A stretch of DNA of 64,000 nucleotides from Streptomyces violaceusniger (GCA_005405945.1 BJHW01000001.1:5580001-5644000), one strand, 5' to 3'; shown: positions 8,378 to 19,164, numbered from the stretch's first letter. Translations and numbers: made by a program. The notes: generated by a model from the letters alone, not told the origin.

Positions 8378-9102
8378 TCAGCGGTCGGCCACGCGGCTCA
8401 GCCGCACCGCCGCGTCGACCAGCGAGCTGACCAGGTCCCGGCCCTGCGCGCTGGGCATCCGCGCCGCCGGCCCGGAGACCGACAGCGCGGCCACCACCCG
8501 GCCGCTGGGTCCACGCACCGGGGCCGCCACCGCGGCGATGCCGTGCTCCGCCCGCCCACGCTGTGCGCCCAGCCCTGGCGCCGCACCCCGGACAGGGTGC
8601 TCGCGGTGAACATGGCCCCGCGCAGCCCCTCGTACAGTTCTTCGGGCCGCTCCCAGGCGAGCAGCACCTGGGAGACCGGACCCGCGTTCATGGGCAGCGG
8701 CACGCCCATCGGCGTCCGGTCCCGCACCGCGGGGTTGCCGGGCGCCACCGCCTCGGCCACACAGACCCGTGTCCTCCCGCGTCGCCGGAAGAGCCGCGCG
8801 CTCGCCCCCGTCTGATCCCGCAGCTCGCACAGGACCGGCTCGGCGACCGCGGCGAGGTGGTCCGCGCGCACCTTCGCGGCCATCAGTCCCAGCCGCGGCC
8901 CCAGCACGAACCGGCCCTGCGTGTCCCGCGCGAGCAGCCGCAGCCGCTCCAGGGCGAGCACCAACCGGTGCACAGTGGGGCGCTTGAGGCCGGTGGCGGA
9001 CACCAGACGCGACAAGGAAGCCGGACCCGCCTCCAGTACGCCGAGCAGCAGGGAGGCTTTGTCGAGCACGCCGACTCCGCTCTCCAATGTAGAGGTCGCC
9101 AT
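8378..9102 (-). CDS. IclR-family regulator, frameshifted near the C terminus
   Basis: An N-terminal winged helix (ASLSRLVSATGLKRPTVHRL, about residues 28-47) is followed by an IclR effector domain. The frame of the first three quarters ends in nonsense after AHSVGG, while the adjacent frame gives the family ending HGIAAVAAPVRGPSGRVV and ALSVSGPAARM. One missing base near 8548-8558 explains it; 725 bases plus one makes 242 codons. IclR proteins bind small carboxylates and repress or activate neighbouring genes. It lies directly upstream of the thioesterase on the same strand and probably controls the cluster. Confidence 0.85.
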
Positions 9103-9423
9103 AAAAGTGCCCTCCTCGTCGGGCGGTCTTTATTCATGCGCCCGGGCCGTCCACCACCATGGCTCATATCCCGGAAATTCAGTGGAGGCCCGGCCCGACG
9201 CAGGCCAATTGCCGGGCCTCCACTTCGACAGCTCCCTCGGGGTGGAAAGCCGCCGGGGAATTCTGGCCGGCGCGCTCCGAGGAGGCGCTGAGAATTCCCT
9301 CGGCCCATGTGTATCCGTCCCTCCTGAGCGTCCGCAACGGCGCTACAGGAAGCTGCCAGGTCAGGACGTGGTGTCGCCACTCGGGGAGGACTTCCCCCGC
9401 TATTCACGTCCCCTTTTCCGCCG
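9103..9423. other. Intergenic region between two regulators
   Basis: No gene supported. It contains the upstream region of the IclR gene and the 3' flank of the next regulator. Two gaattc-containing stretches (around 9257 and 9292) flank a GC-rich core, but no clear terminator or operator was identified. Confidence 0.5.
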
Positions 9424-10263
9424 TCAGCGCTGCTGCTTGGAACGGTCCGCCGAGGAGGGCATCGGTGGCAGCAGCCCGAGCTCCGCCGCACGCATCCCCG
9501 CCTGGAAACGGGAGTTCGCCCCCAGCAACGCCATGATCTCGGCGACATAGCGGCGATACGTGCGCACGGACACGGATAACTCGCGCGCCGCCACCTCGTC
9601 CGTGGCGCCGAGCCGCAGCCGCTCCAGGATCGGCCGCACCATCTCCCCCCGCGAACCCTCGCCCAGCTCAATGCGCTCGTTGACCGGCAGCGCGTTCCGC
9701 CAGATGCCGTCGAAGAGCGTCTGCAAGGTCTCGATGATGCCCGAGTCCCTGATCGTTGACGCGCGGCGCCCGGCGGCCGAGTCCGCGCACACCAGCGCCG
9801 CCCGGCCGTCCACGATGATGGCCGCGAGCAGTGGTATCCGGGCCACCCGGACCTCCAGCGGCTTGTCGTCTCTCACGTACCGCTGTACGAAGTCCCAGTC
9901 CACCGTGTTCTGGGCACACAGCATCCGCGTTCTCACGGTGTCGCCGCCCGCCATGAACCAGTCGCCGAGAACACTGTGCACGACCCGCACGTGTGCGGCC
10001 TCCGCCGCGAGCACCACGTCGACATGATCGGTGGCTTCCCCGATCAACTCCTGTGCGGCGGCGTGGACTTCCTCGTCGACCGCCTCAATGGCCGCCACCC
10101 AGGAATTCCGCAACTTCCGATCGCGATGCTTGACGACCGTGGATTCAACGAGTGCGCGGACCGCGAGAAGTTCCTGGGTGATGTCATCTCCGACATGCCT
10201 GCTTTCACCATGGTCCTCGTGGTCCGGATCGACGCCGGCTCCCGATATTCCAGAGTTCCTCAT
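9424..10263 (-). CDS. LuxR-type HTH transcriptional regulator, paralogue A
   Basis: 279 residues. The C-terminal 65 residues form a LuxR/GerE-like HTH (ATDEVAARELSVSVRTYRRY, then a recognition-type tail GANSRFQAGMRAAELGLL). The middle part has alternating beta/alpha character with IVDGRAALVC, like the effector domain seen in many actinomycete regulators that lack a receiver. It is a paralogue of the next gene with the same architecture. The start is uncertain: overlapping ATGs at 10267 and 10263 lie in different frames, and only 10263 opens the regulator. Probably cluster-situated. Confidence 0.8.
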   Translation of the reverse strand: MRNSGISGAGVDPDHEDHGESRHVGDDITQELLAVRALVESTVVKHRDRKLRNSWVAAIEAVDEEVHAAAQELIGEATDHVDVVLAAEAAHVRVVHSVLGDWFMAGGDTVRTRMLCAQNTVDWDFVQRYVRDDKPLEVRVARIPLLAAIIVDGRAALVCADSAAGRRASTIRDSGIIETLQTLFDGIWRNALPVNERIELGEGSRGEMVRPILERLRLGATDEVAARELSVSVRTYRRYVAEIMALLGANSRFQAGMRAAELGLLPPMPSSADRSKQQR

Positions 10264-10286
10264 TCATGTCACCCCCGTGAATGCGC

Positions 10287-11078
10287 TCAATCCACCAGCT
10301 CGCGCCTGCCGAGATCGGACAACAGTCCCAACTCGACCGCGCGGACTCCGGCCTGGAAACGGGAACTCGCCCCGACATCACGCATGATCGTCGCGACGTG
10401 ACGACGGTAGGTGCGCAGGGAAATCTGAATCTTCTTGGCGGCCACGTCATCCGTGTGGCCCTCACTCAGCCGCTCCAGGATCAGCCTCATGGAGTCCGAG
10501 CGGAGCCGCTCGGCCAGCCGCAGATGCTCCTGCAGCGGCATCGCGCTGCCCCAGGCACCGGCGAACATCAGATCCAGGGCCCGCACCGAGGCCAGGTCGG
10601 TGTTGACGGTCGCGTACCGGCCGTCGCGCTCGGACCCCGACCGTCCGAAGGCGGCCCGGCCGTCCACGACAACGGCCCCGTGCAGATCGACATCGGTGAC
10701 CCGGACGTCGAATCCCCGTGGCCCGCCGCGCGCCGCGGTGAGGATGCCGTTGGGAACCGCGAGCACCTTTGGGGTACAGAGCACGCGGACGACTACGCCG
10801 GACTTGGCGACGGCGGCGAACCGGCCCATGAGCGCGAGCATCGGCTGGGCCCGGTCGAAGGTGCTCGGAACGATGACACTGACGCTGTACTTGGCGCTCG
10901 CGAGCAACGGCGCGATGGCGTTGGCAACCGCCACCCCATCGGTGGCCAATACCATCGGCGATGGCTGGGCCGTTTTGCTCCGGTGCAGGGTCACCGCCGA
11001 TTCGATCAGCTCACAGACCTGCTTGAGCGCCTCTTCTATCCCGTCCGTTCTTTCACTTACATTCGACAGTTCAGACAT
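10287..11078 (-). CDS. LuxR-type HTH transcriptional regulator, paralogue B
   Basis: 263 residues from ATG 11078 (MSELSN); an ATG six codons upstream is possible. The C-terminal HTH reads HTDDVAAKKIQISLRTYRRH and ends in ASSRFQAGVRAVELGLL, near-identical in plan to paralogue A. The central domain contains VVVDGRAAFG at the position matching A. The two genes are tandem, 23 bases apart, and likely arose by duplication; they may form a heteromeric or cascade regulator pair for the biosynthetic genes to the left. Confidence 0.8.
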   Translation of the reverse strand: MSELSNVSERTDGIEEALKQVCELIESAVTLHRSKTAQPSPMVLATDGVAVANAIAPLLASAKYSVSVIVPSTFDRAQPMLALMGRFAAVAKSGVVVRVLCTPKVLAVPNGILTAARGGPRGFDVRVTDVDLHGAVVVDGRAAFGRSGSERDGRYATVNTDLASVRALDLMFAGAWGSAMPLQEHLRLAERLRSDSMRLILERLSEGHTDDVAAKKIQISLRTYRRHVATIMRDVGASSRFQAGVRAVELGLLSDLGRRELVD

Positions 11079-12408
11079 GACTCCCCCATGCAGCACGCGA
11101 AAGACACAGACCTGTCGCGTACCCGTCGATTAGCGCCGGACGTCCGAGCGGCCGAGGCACAGCCGCATGGCGTCCGAACAGTTCCCCCGTGGTTGAATCC
11201 GCAATGACTCGGGCGCACCCCCGTGCACCCCTTGCGCCGCCGGTCATTCACCTGAGTTCAAGTGCCCGTTACCAGCGGTGCGTTCTCTCCAAAAGGCCGC
11301 CCCTAGGCCATACGGCGGCGAGATTAGTTCGCTGGCCGCCACTCAGTCAACGCATCATAGTTGATAACGATGACGTAAAGGCGCCCTCTCCCACACGTCC
11401 CCCGACTCTTACCCGTCCCAGGATACGGGATTGGCATCAAGCTGCAGGTCCCGCCGGAACAGCGGCGCACACCACCCGCGCCCGAACGCGCAGCGCGCCC
11501 GTAAGGCGACTCTGGGCGGTCGCAAAGCAGAGTCATGGCCGCTTGCTGACAGTGCCGCACCCACCTGAAACGCGGCGACCGGAATCCACCGCACCGCGCC
11601 GCCCCGAAGCCCATGAAAACCCCTGATCGTTGGGGGTGAATTAATCATTCCGCAATGCCCTACCGAAGAGTCCGGCAAGCCGCCCCGCCCGCTTTGCGCA
11701 AGCGGCGGTCACGCCAACGTCCCCGACCCCATCGGCACCGGGCGGCGCCGTGTCGGAACGGTGCCGTGCCGGGGCGATGCGCGGTCTCGCGCAGCTCGTC
11801 GACCGCACCGGCCGGCGCCGCATGCCGTGGCGGCCATGGGAGGGGTTGACAACGGCCGTCGCATGCGGCAGCTCCGACCCGAGCCCGACCCGCTCGGCGA
11901 AGATCGCGGCGTGCGCCGCCCGTTCGTCAACGCGGCCGACGCACATGGGCGACTTTGTCCAAGAAGAATTCTTGCCGCCGTTCGCGCACGCGGCGGCGCG
12001 CATTTCGAGCTCCGGCATCCGTACGGCCGGTTTCGAGCTCGACATCTGTACCGCCGGCCGGATCGGGAGTTTTTGGCAGTTTTATGCGACATCATCGAGG
12101 AACGTCATCGCGCACTTGACGCGACCGCTCCACGGGCCCGTTTTCATCACCCGTACCGGCCGGGCTATCGGCGCCCCTCAGGGCGGATGTGCCCGTTACG
12201 GTGTGTCCGCGCACCAGGACGCGCCCAAGCCCGCGTGACACGCCTGGCGCCGGTTCTCTTCCTCTGTGCTCTTACCCACCGTGTTCGCCCCCAGCATGAC
12301 CACGACGGTGGGGCCCACGACCGCCCCTTGGCTCCAGGCGATCCCCGGCGCACCCCGCACGGCGGCCACAACGGCCGTGGGGATGTCGATGCCATCCGTA
12401 GACGTCGA
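11079..12408. other. Gene-poor boundary between the cluster and core genome
   Basis: About 1.3 kb without a convincing gene. Open frames exist on both strands at 11,640-12,240, but none shows a known domain, a credible ribosome site or a Streptomyces-like amino-acid profile. The 11,079-11,400 part is locally less GC-rich (for example around 11,347-11,370) and should hold the promoter of regulator B. The rest may be degraded remnants at the island edge. Confidence 0.5.
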
Positions 12409-12438
12409 AAGCCCCGGAGGGCAGACCGTCCGGGGCTT
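12409..12438 (-). terminator. Hairpin downstream of tRNA-Thr
   Basis: Inverted repeat aagccccgga / tccggggctt with a 10-base loop, 20 bases beyond the 3' end of the tRNA on the same strand. Consistent with a terminator for the tRNA transcript. Confidence 0.65.
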
Positions 12439-12457
12439 CTTCCCTGCTGGGGCTCAG

Positions 12458-12530
12458 AGCCGACTGTCGGGTTCGAACCGACGACCTTCGCTTTACAAGA
12501 GCGGTGCTCTACCAGCTGAGCTAAGTCGGC
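12458..12530 (-). tRNA. tRNA-Thr (anticodon TGT)
   Basis: Read on the minus strand, 73 bases fold into a complete cloverleaf. The 7-bp acceptor stem GCCGACT/AGTCGGC is followed by discriminator T. Also visible: D-arm GCTCAGCTGGTAGAGC, anticodon loop CTTGTAA with TGT at the anticodon, and T-arm GTCGGTTCGAACCCGAC. CCA is not encoded. The 3' end points toward the biosynthetic cluster. Confidence 0.96.
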
Positions 12531-12639
12531 ATCTCCTGCAGTGTACCCGGCCCCGGGGCGTGATCCGTTCGAAAATTCTCGGGTCCTGGCTAGAGACAGG
12601 GCAGCCCTCGCCGGTATAGCGTCACGCCAATCCACCTCC

Positions 12640-12655
12640 GGTGGACTAGACCCCT
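12640..12655. promoter_or_regulatory. dre-like palindrome upstream of msiK
   Basis: ggtggactagacccct resembles the DasR-responsive element (core TGGTCTAGACCA) with a few mismatches, 54 bases upstream of the msiK start. Control of msiK by a GntR-type sugar regulator is biologically sensible because MsiK energises several sugar transporters. The site is inferred from similarity alone. Confidence 0.4.
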
Positions 12656-12708
12656 ACCTTTACTCGGATCGTCCGGCACGTTCCTGCCGGTGAAGGGACC
12701 AGATCACC

Positions 12709-13845
<1,137 letters not shown>

Positions 13846-13883
13846 GGCCGCCGGCCCGTCAGTTCGCCCCGACTCGTCCCGAC

Positions 13884-13920
13884 GGCGCCGCTCGTCCGCT
13901 TCCCGCGGACGGGCGGCGCC
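13884..13920 (+). terminator. Terminator after msiK
   Basis: 16-base arms starting ggcgccgctcgtccgc, with a 5-base loop and one G-T pair, about 40 bases after the msiK stop. Confidence 0.75.
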
Positions 13921-14195
13921 TTCGCGTTGGGCGCCGTGGCGTTGGGTGGGCGTCGCGTCGGGTGGGCGTCGCGTTGGGTGGGTGTGGAGCGCGTCGCGAT
14001 GCTCCGTTGTCGATAAATTCCCCGACATTTCGAGCATTTCGCCCCCGCGCGTCAACACCCCGGACGCCAAGAGCGGGTTTCCATCACCCGGCCTGGTGAC
14101 GGAATGTCGCCAAATCGTCGCTCCTCGCTACGATCACGGCGTACCGCAGTTCCGTACCACCCACTCCGTACCACCCACCCGCGAGGAACCACCCC

Positions 14196-14615
14196 GTGAA
14201 CCACGCAGCCCGCCGCATCGGCAGAACGCTCGCCCTCGTCCTCCCCGTCGTGCTCGTCCTCTCCGGCACCCTCGCGGTCACCCGCGTCCCCTGGGCCTCG
14301 CCGAGCGCCGAGTCGCAGATCCTCACCGCCTCCTCCGACCGGGCGTCCACCCGTGCCACCCACCGGGCCCCGCATGAGCTGCTGCGCGACCGGCTGCTCG
14401 CCGAGCTCCAGGAGAAGAACCCCTCCGTGGCGCTCACCCACCTCCAGGTGGCGACGGCCGAACGGCCCTCGCTCGCCAAGCACTGCGCCTCCATCGCCCG
14501 TGCGCTCGGCCGCGCCGCGGTCGCCAAGTACGGCGGTGTGAGCCGCGCCCAGGCGTACGCACGGCCCGTCTGCGACACCTCGTTCGCGTCCGGGATCACC
14601 CAGGCGTACCGCTGA
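14196..14615 (+). CDS. Small secreted or membrane-anchored hypothetical protein
   Basis: 139 residues from GTG 14196 with GAGG upstream. Residues 1-30 form a signal peptide or anchor: basic NHAARRIGR, then LALVLPVVLVLSGTLAV. The mature part has two Cys residues (in KHCASIA and RPVCDTS) that could form a disulfide outside the cell, and a conserved-looking ending YARPVCDTSFASGITQAYR. No enzyme motif is recognised. The gene order places it between msiK and a nucleotidyltransferase, as I recall for S. coelicolor. Confidence 0.75.
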   Translation: MNHAARRIGRTLALVLPVVLVLSGTLAVTRVPWASPSAESQILTASSDRASTRATHRAPHELLRDRLLAELQEKNPSVALTHLQVATAERPSLAKHCASIARALGRAAVAKYGGVSRAQAYARPVCDTSFASGITQAYR

Positions 14616-14721
14616 CCGCGTCCCCGACCGCACCGCCGGGGCCCTTCCCGCCGCCCTTCCCGCCCTCGTTCCCGCTCCGGCTCCGCCTGCGGCGGTCCCC
14701 GCACCGCATATGGTGCGGTTC

Positions 14722-15521
14722 ATGAGCGATGACGACGAGCGCAGACCCGGGCATCACCACCAGACCGCGCGCCCCACACAAGCCGTCGTCCTGGCCGGAG
14801 GCCAGGGCTCACGGCTGCGTCCGTACACCGACGACCGCCCCAAGCCGATGGTCGAGATCCCGGGCACCGGGACTCCGATCATCGGCCACCAACTGGCCTG
14901 GCTGGCCGCCGAGGGCGTCACCGACGCCGTGGTCTCCTGCGGCCACCTCGCCGCCGTCCTCCAGGACTGGCTCGAGACGGCGGAGCTGCCGCTGCGGGTG
15001 AAGACCGTCGTCGAGAAGGAACCGCTGGGGCGCGGCGGCGGCCTGAAGTTCGCCGCCGCCAGGCTCCCGGAGCCCGACCAGCCCTGGTACGCCACCAACG
15101 GGGACATCTGGACCCGCTTCTCGCTCCGCGACATGGCGGACTTCCACGACGAGCGCGGCGCCACCGCCACGCTCGCCCTCGCCCGGCCACGGATCCCGTG
15201 GGGGCGGTGGAGACCAACGAGTTCGGCCACGTCCTGGACTTCATCGAGTCGCCGCCCTCGCCGTACCTCATCAACGCGGGCGTCTACGTCTTCTCCGCCG
15301 CCTTCACCGCGCTGCTGCCCGACCGGGGCGACCACGAACGCACCACCTTCCCGCGCCTGGCGCGGGAACGTCGGCTGGCGGGCTTCCCCCTGCCCCAGGG
15401 GGCGTACTGGCGCGCGATCGACACGGCCAAGGACCTGACCGAAGCCGCCAAGGAACTGGCCGCCGGCCCCCCACCCCACGGCCACGGCCCCTTCGACACC
15501 ACCCCTGTGCCACACGGCTGA
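14722..15521 (+). CDS. NDP-sugar pyrophosphorylase family protein, frameshifted
   Basis: The nucleotidyltransferase signature LAGGQGSRLRPYTDDRPKP appears near residue 25, with WYATNGDIWT as the metal-binding core. The frame breaks after LALARPR; the family continuation VGAVETNEFGHVLDFIESP is in the next frame, so one base is missing near 15189-15197. Corrected length is 267 codons. It would couple a sugar-1-phosphate with an NTP to give an NDP-sugar, as in mannose-1-phosphate guanylyltransferase-like proteins; the exact sugar is unknown. ATG 14722 is chosen over 14710 by homology-like length. Confidence 0.83.
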
Positions 15522-16051
15522 ACCCGAGTACGCCGTCCGGCACCGACAGGGCGGCCGCGGCTCAGCACCCCGACGAACCGCGCCGCCTGCGGCGGGCTGT
15601 TCCCCCACCACGCGGCGGAGCCCCGTGGCGGGGCTCCGCCCAGACCCCGGCCGCGTCACAGGTGGCGCGGCCGGGGCACTGGCCGGTGAGCTGTTCGCGG
15701 CGTCCGGTCAGCTCATCGACCCCTGGGGCCCAGGGGCGAAGCCCCAGTTACGAGAAGGGACAGGGAGGGGAAAGCCGCCTCGACCCAACCGCCAAACCCC
15801 GCCACCCGGACAAGCCAGCACCCCAAGGAGCGCCCGAGACTCCGCCCCGAACCCGGGGCCTGGGGCGAAGCCCCAGTTTCGGGAAGGGGCGGGGAGGGGG
15901 CAGCATCGATATGCGGCTCCGCCGCGTGGCCCGCGGCAGGCGTCACGATCCGGCGACAGGGACGGGCACCGCACCCGCACCCGCCTGCGAGCGGATGGCG
16001 AAGCCGTCGTGGGCGGCGGGTGGGCGCCCAGGCGCGGCGGCGCGGTCGTGC
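15522..16051. repeat. Intergenic region with two GGGGCGAAGCCCC hairpin repeats
   Basis: 530 bases without a gene. Two copies of a hairpin element (at 15731-15747 and 15859-15876, core ggggcgaagcccc) are each followed by a similar tail, cagtt-cg-gaaggg then a G-rich run. This kind of short palindromic repeat is scattered in Streptomyces intergenic DNA and may act as a terminator for the flanking convergent genes. Confidence 0.6.
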
Positions 16052-17739
16052 TCAGCCGAGGAGGCCGCCGAGGGCGGCTTCCTCGGCGGCCGGGTCGCCG
16101 TAGTTGTACGTGTTGTCCTCCGGAGGGCCGCCCTCCGGGCCGCCCGCGGACATCCCTCCACCGGCGCCGCCCAGCGAGGACGGGCCCGGCGCCGTCGGAT
16201 CGAGGGGGTGGCGCGGGGAGCGGGGCGCGGTCCCCGTGCCCGGGCGGGGCCGCGACGCGCCGCTCGGGCGGCCGGACGTGCCGGACGCCGAATCCGTCGC
16301 GCTCGGCACCCCGGACGAGGACGTCGACGCCGAGGAGTCAGACGCGGACGGCTCGGGGCGGTGCGACAGCCGCTCACGCGGCGACGGCGCGCCCGCCGAG
16401 CCGCCACCCGTGCCCGCCGTCCCGCGCTGCCCACCGCGCGGGCTCTCCGCGTGCTTGCTGGGCAGCGGCGAGCCGGGGAGGTTGTTCGTCGGCATATCGC
16501 TCGGCTCCGGCGCCTTCACGACCTCCGACGACCGTACGGCGGCCCCCAGCGTCGAGCCCACCAACAGCGTCAGCCCGGCGACCACCATCGCCATCACCCC
16601 GCCGCGGCGCAGCACCCGGCGCCGCAGCTCCCACAGTTCGGCCCGGGGCCCCAGCCGCCGCCACGCCTCGCCCGCGAGGCGGCCGTCCACCGAGTAGACC
16701 GGCGCGCCCGCGATGATCAGCGGGCTCCAGGCGGCGAGGTAGATGATGTCGGGCGCGTCGTAGACCGGCACCGTGCGCCAGCTCACCGTGACGATCAGCG
16801 CGGCGGACAGCAGCGCGCCGAACGAGGCGGCCAGCCGCTGCCACAGCCCGAGCACGGTCAGCACCCCGACCACGATCTGCAGGAACGCCACGGTCAGCCC
16901 GGCGCCCACCGGATGCTCCAGCGCCAGGTCGCGCAGCGGCTCGGCGATCGGCCAGGGGTGCAGCCCGCTCAGCCAGGTGACCATCGAACCGCGCTCGCCG
17001 CCGTCGAAGTAGACGGGGTCGGAGAGCTTGCCCATCCCGCCGTAGATGGAGATGAAGCCGAGGAAGATGCGCAGCGGGAGCAGGACGACGCCGAGGTTCA
17101 TCCGGCGCCCGGGGTAGTAGGCCTGGCGTACGGACTCGGAGTGGCGGCGCGGGCGCGGCACGGTGGCGCCGCGCCGCGACCCGTCCCGCTCGCCGTCGAG
17201 GGCGCCCGGCCGCCCGGAGGACGCGCCGCGCCGCTCCGCCCGGCCGCCCTGGCCACCGCGCTCGCCCCGCCCGCCCCGGCCGGGCCGCCCGCACCCGGAC
17301 GCCGCCGCCCGCCGGACGACCGGGGCACGGACTCCGTACGGGGGTTACGACGGGGGTTGCGCGGGCCGATGACCGTGGGCGCCGTGTCGTTGTCGTCGTC
17401 GAAGGCGATCCGCGGCAGCACCTGCGTGGCACCCACGTCCTCGGCGCCCTCGCCCGGCCGGGAACGGCCCAAACCATCGCTCAGGCCATCGGACAGATGG
17501 TCGGTCAGACCCTCGGAGGAGTACCGCACGGCCTGCAGCAGCCGGGTCGCCGCGGTGTCCCCGCCGGGGCGGGTGCGGCCGCTCCACACCACCGGCGGCC
17601 GACGCCGGCCGGGGGCCGGGACGCGGGCGAGCCGGGTCGTGTCCGTCAGCGTGCTGCTGACGACCGGGACGCTGAGCTGCACCCGGAAGCTCGGGGCATT
17701 GACGGCGACCTGCGCCGGATCGCACGGCACCTTGGCCAT
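16052..17739 (-). CDS. DoxX-type integral membrane protein, frameshifted in its linker
   Basis: A hydrophilic N-terminal region (from ATG 17739, MAKVPCDPAQ, to about residue 140) is followed by a charged low-complexity linker and then a DoxX domain: LLPLRIFLGFISIYGGMGKL, WLSGLHPWP, and four or more membrane segments ending near residue 360. A long Ser/Pro/Gly-rich tail closes it. The N-terminal and membrane parts lie in different frames; one missing base at about 17,260-17,340 joins them (1,689 bases, 563 codons). DoxX proteins are linked to redox or quinone processes; a role here is not known. The tail could be cytoplasmic or extracellular. Confidence 0.75.
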
Positions 17740-18150
17740 GGTCAGCTGTGGTTCGTCGTCGAATCCCCCGCGCGTCCCGCCAGGGGCGAAGGCATGCGGG
17801 CTTTTCTGGTCTCCACGCCCAACTAACCGAGTGACGGACGGGAAAGACACTGCCGGGGACGTCCCGATCTGTCCGAGGCCCGTCAAGATCATCGGCCGGA
17901 GGGCACGCCACGGACCCGGACACGTCCAACCAACCCGGCCCACGCCCGGGTCAGGCCCGGTCAGGCCCGGGTCAAGCCCGCATGACGGGCCCTACCGGGC
18001 CCGCGTCCCGGCCGGATCAGGCCAGATCCCGGCCGGATCAGGCCCGCATCGCGGCGGCGCTACCGAGCCCGCACCACAGCCACACCCGGCCCGCATCACG
18101 CCCGTGACCAGGCCCCGCACACACCCGTCGGCGTACCGCCCACACCCGAT
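17740..18150. other. Intergenic region, low-complexity direct repeats
   Basis: No gene supported. Short repeats of the types gcccgggtcaggcccg (17,943-17,980) and cggccggatcaggcc (18,009-18,045) suggest slippage. The promoter of the DoxX-type gene should lie near 17,740-17,850. Confidence 0.5.
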
Positions 18151-18234
18151 CTACGCCCGGCGCCGAACCGCCCACGCCCGCCGACGAACCGCTCACGCCC
18201 GCCGACGAACCGCCTACGCCCGTCGGCGAGACGC
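18151..18234. repeat. 21-bp tandem repeat over the rlmB 3' end
   Basis: Four units of 21 bases (starting at 18151, 18172, 18193 and 18214), pattern c-acgcccgccgacgaaccgc. The last unit contains the rlmB stop codon and its final codons; the other three look like downstream copies of that 3' end. Confidence 0.75.
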
Positions 18235-19164
18235 CTCGTAGAGGACGACGCCCGCCGCCACGCCCGCGTTCAGCGACTCCGCGCCGCCCGGCATCGGGAT
18301 CCGGACCCGCAGATCGCAGGTCTCGCCGACCAGCCGCGACAGCCCCTTGCCCTCGCTGCCGACGACGATCACGACCGGGCCGTCCAGCACCTCGAGGTCC
18401 TGCAGCTCGACGTCGCCGTCCGCCGCGAGCCCGACCACCGTCAGGCCCGCCTTCTGGTAGGCCTCCAGGGTCCGGGTGAGGTTGGTCGCGCGGGCGACCG
18501 GGGTGCGGGCGGCGGTGCCCGCGGAGGTCTTCCAGGCGCCCGCGGTCATCCCGGCCGCGCGCCGCTCCGGTACGACCACGCCGTGGCCGCCGAAGGCGGA
18601 CACCGAGCGGACCACCGCGCCCAGGTTGCGCGGATCCGTGACGCCGTCGAGGGCGACGATCAGCGGGTCCTCGCCCTCGTCGAAGGCGGCCGCGCTCAGG
18701 TCCTCGGGGTGGGCGTACTCGTACGGCGGCACCTGGAGCACCAGGCCCTGGTGGTTGAGCCCGTTCGTCATCCGGTCCAGCTCGGCCTTGGGCGCCTCCA
18801 TGAGGTGGATGCCGCCGCGGTCGGCCGCGACCTTCAGCGCCTCGCGCACCCGGTCGTCGCTGTCGATGAACTGCTGCACATACAGCGTGTTCGCCGGAAC
18901 GCCCTCGCGCAGCGCCTCGACCACCGGGTTACGGCCCACCACCAGCTCGTTCGTGCCCTTGCCGCCGCGCCGCGGCACGGGGCGCTTGGCGGCCTGGCGG
19001 GCGCGGGCGTTGGCGATCCGCTGCTTGGCGTGTCCCTTACGCATCTCGGCGGGCGGGGTGGGCCCCTTGCCCTCGAGGGCGCGGCGCCGCTTACCGCCGC
19101 TGCCGACCGTCGCGCCCTTCTTGTTGCTGGTACGGCGGTTCCTGCGCTGGCTGTTGCCGGCCAT
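18214..19164 (-). CDS. rlmB: 23S rRNA (guanosine-2'-O-)-methyltransferase RlmB
   Basis: SpoU/TrmH-family enzyme of 316 residues. A basic Arg/Lys-rich extension (1-70), common in actinobacteria, precedes the RlmB N-terminal domain (VVGRNPVVEALREG). The knotted SPOUT domain carries its three motifs: TDPRNLGAVVRS, VVGSEGKGLS and IPMPGGAESLNAGVAAG. It should methylate the ribose of G2251 in 23S rRNA using SAM. The start MAGNSQ (19164) is preferred over an upstream ATG. It follows cysS on the same strand, as in many actinomycetes. Confidence 0.93.
   Translation of the reverse strand: MAGNSQRRNRRTSNKKGATVGSGGKRRRALEGKGPTPPAEMRKGHAKQRIANARARQAAKRPVPRRGGKGTNELVVGRNPVVEALREGVPANTLYVQQFIDSDDRVREALKVAADRGGIHLMEAPKAELDRMTNGLNHQGLVLQVPPYEYAHPEDLSAAAFDEGEDPLIVALDGVTDPRNLGAVVRSVSAFGGHGVVVPERRAAGMTAGAWKTSAGTAARTPVARATNLTRTLEAYQKAGLTVVGLAADGDVELQDLEVLDGPVVIVVGSEGKGLSRLVGETCDLRVRIPMPGGAESLNAGVAAGVVLYEASRRRA

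Noticed and set aside
11641..12238. Overlapping frames of 130-250 codons on both strands
   Set aside because: No domain, ribosome site or consistent composition; the region may hold remnants but no gene can be defended.
15662..18241. 859-codon plus-strand frame across the DoxX-type gene
   Set aside because: Overlaps a supported membrane protein; Arg/Pro/Gly-rich translation.
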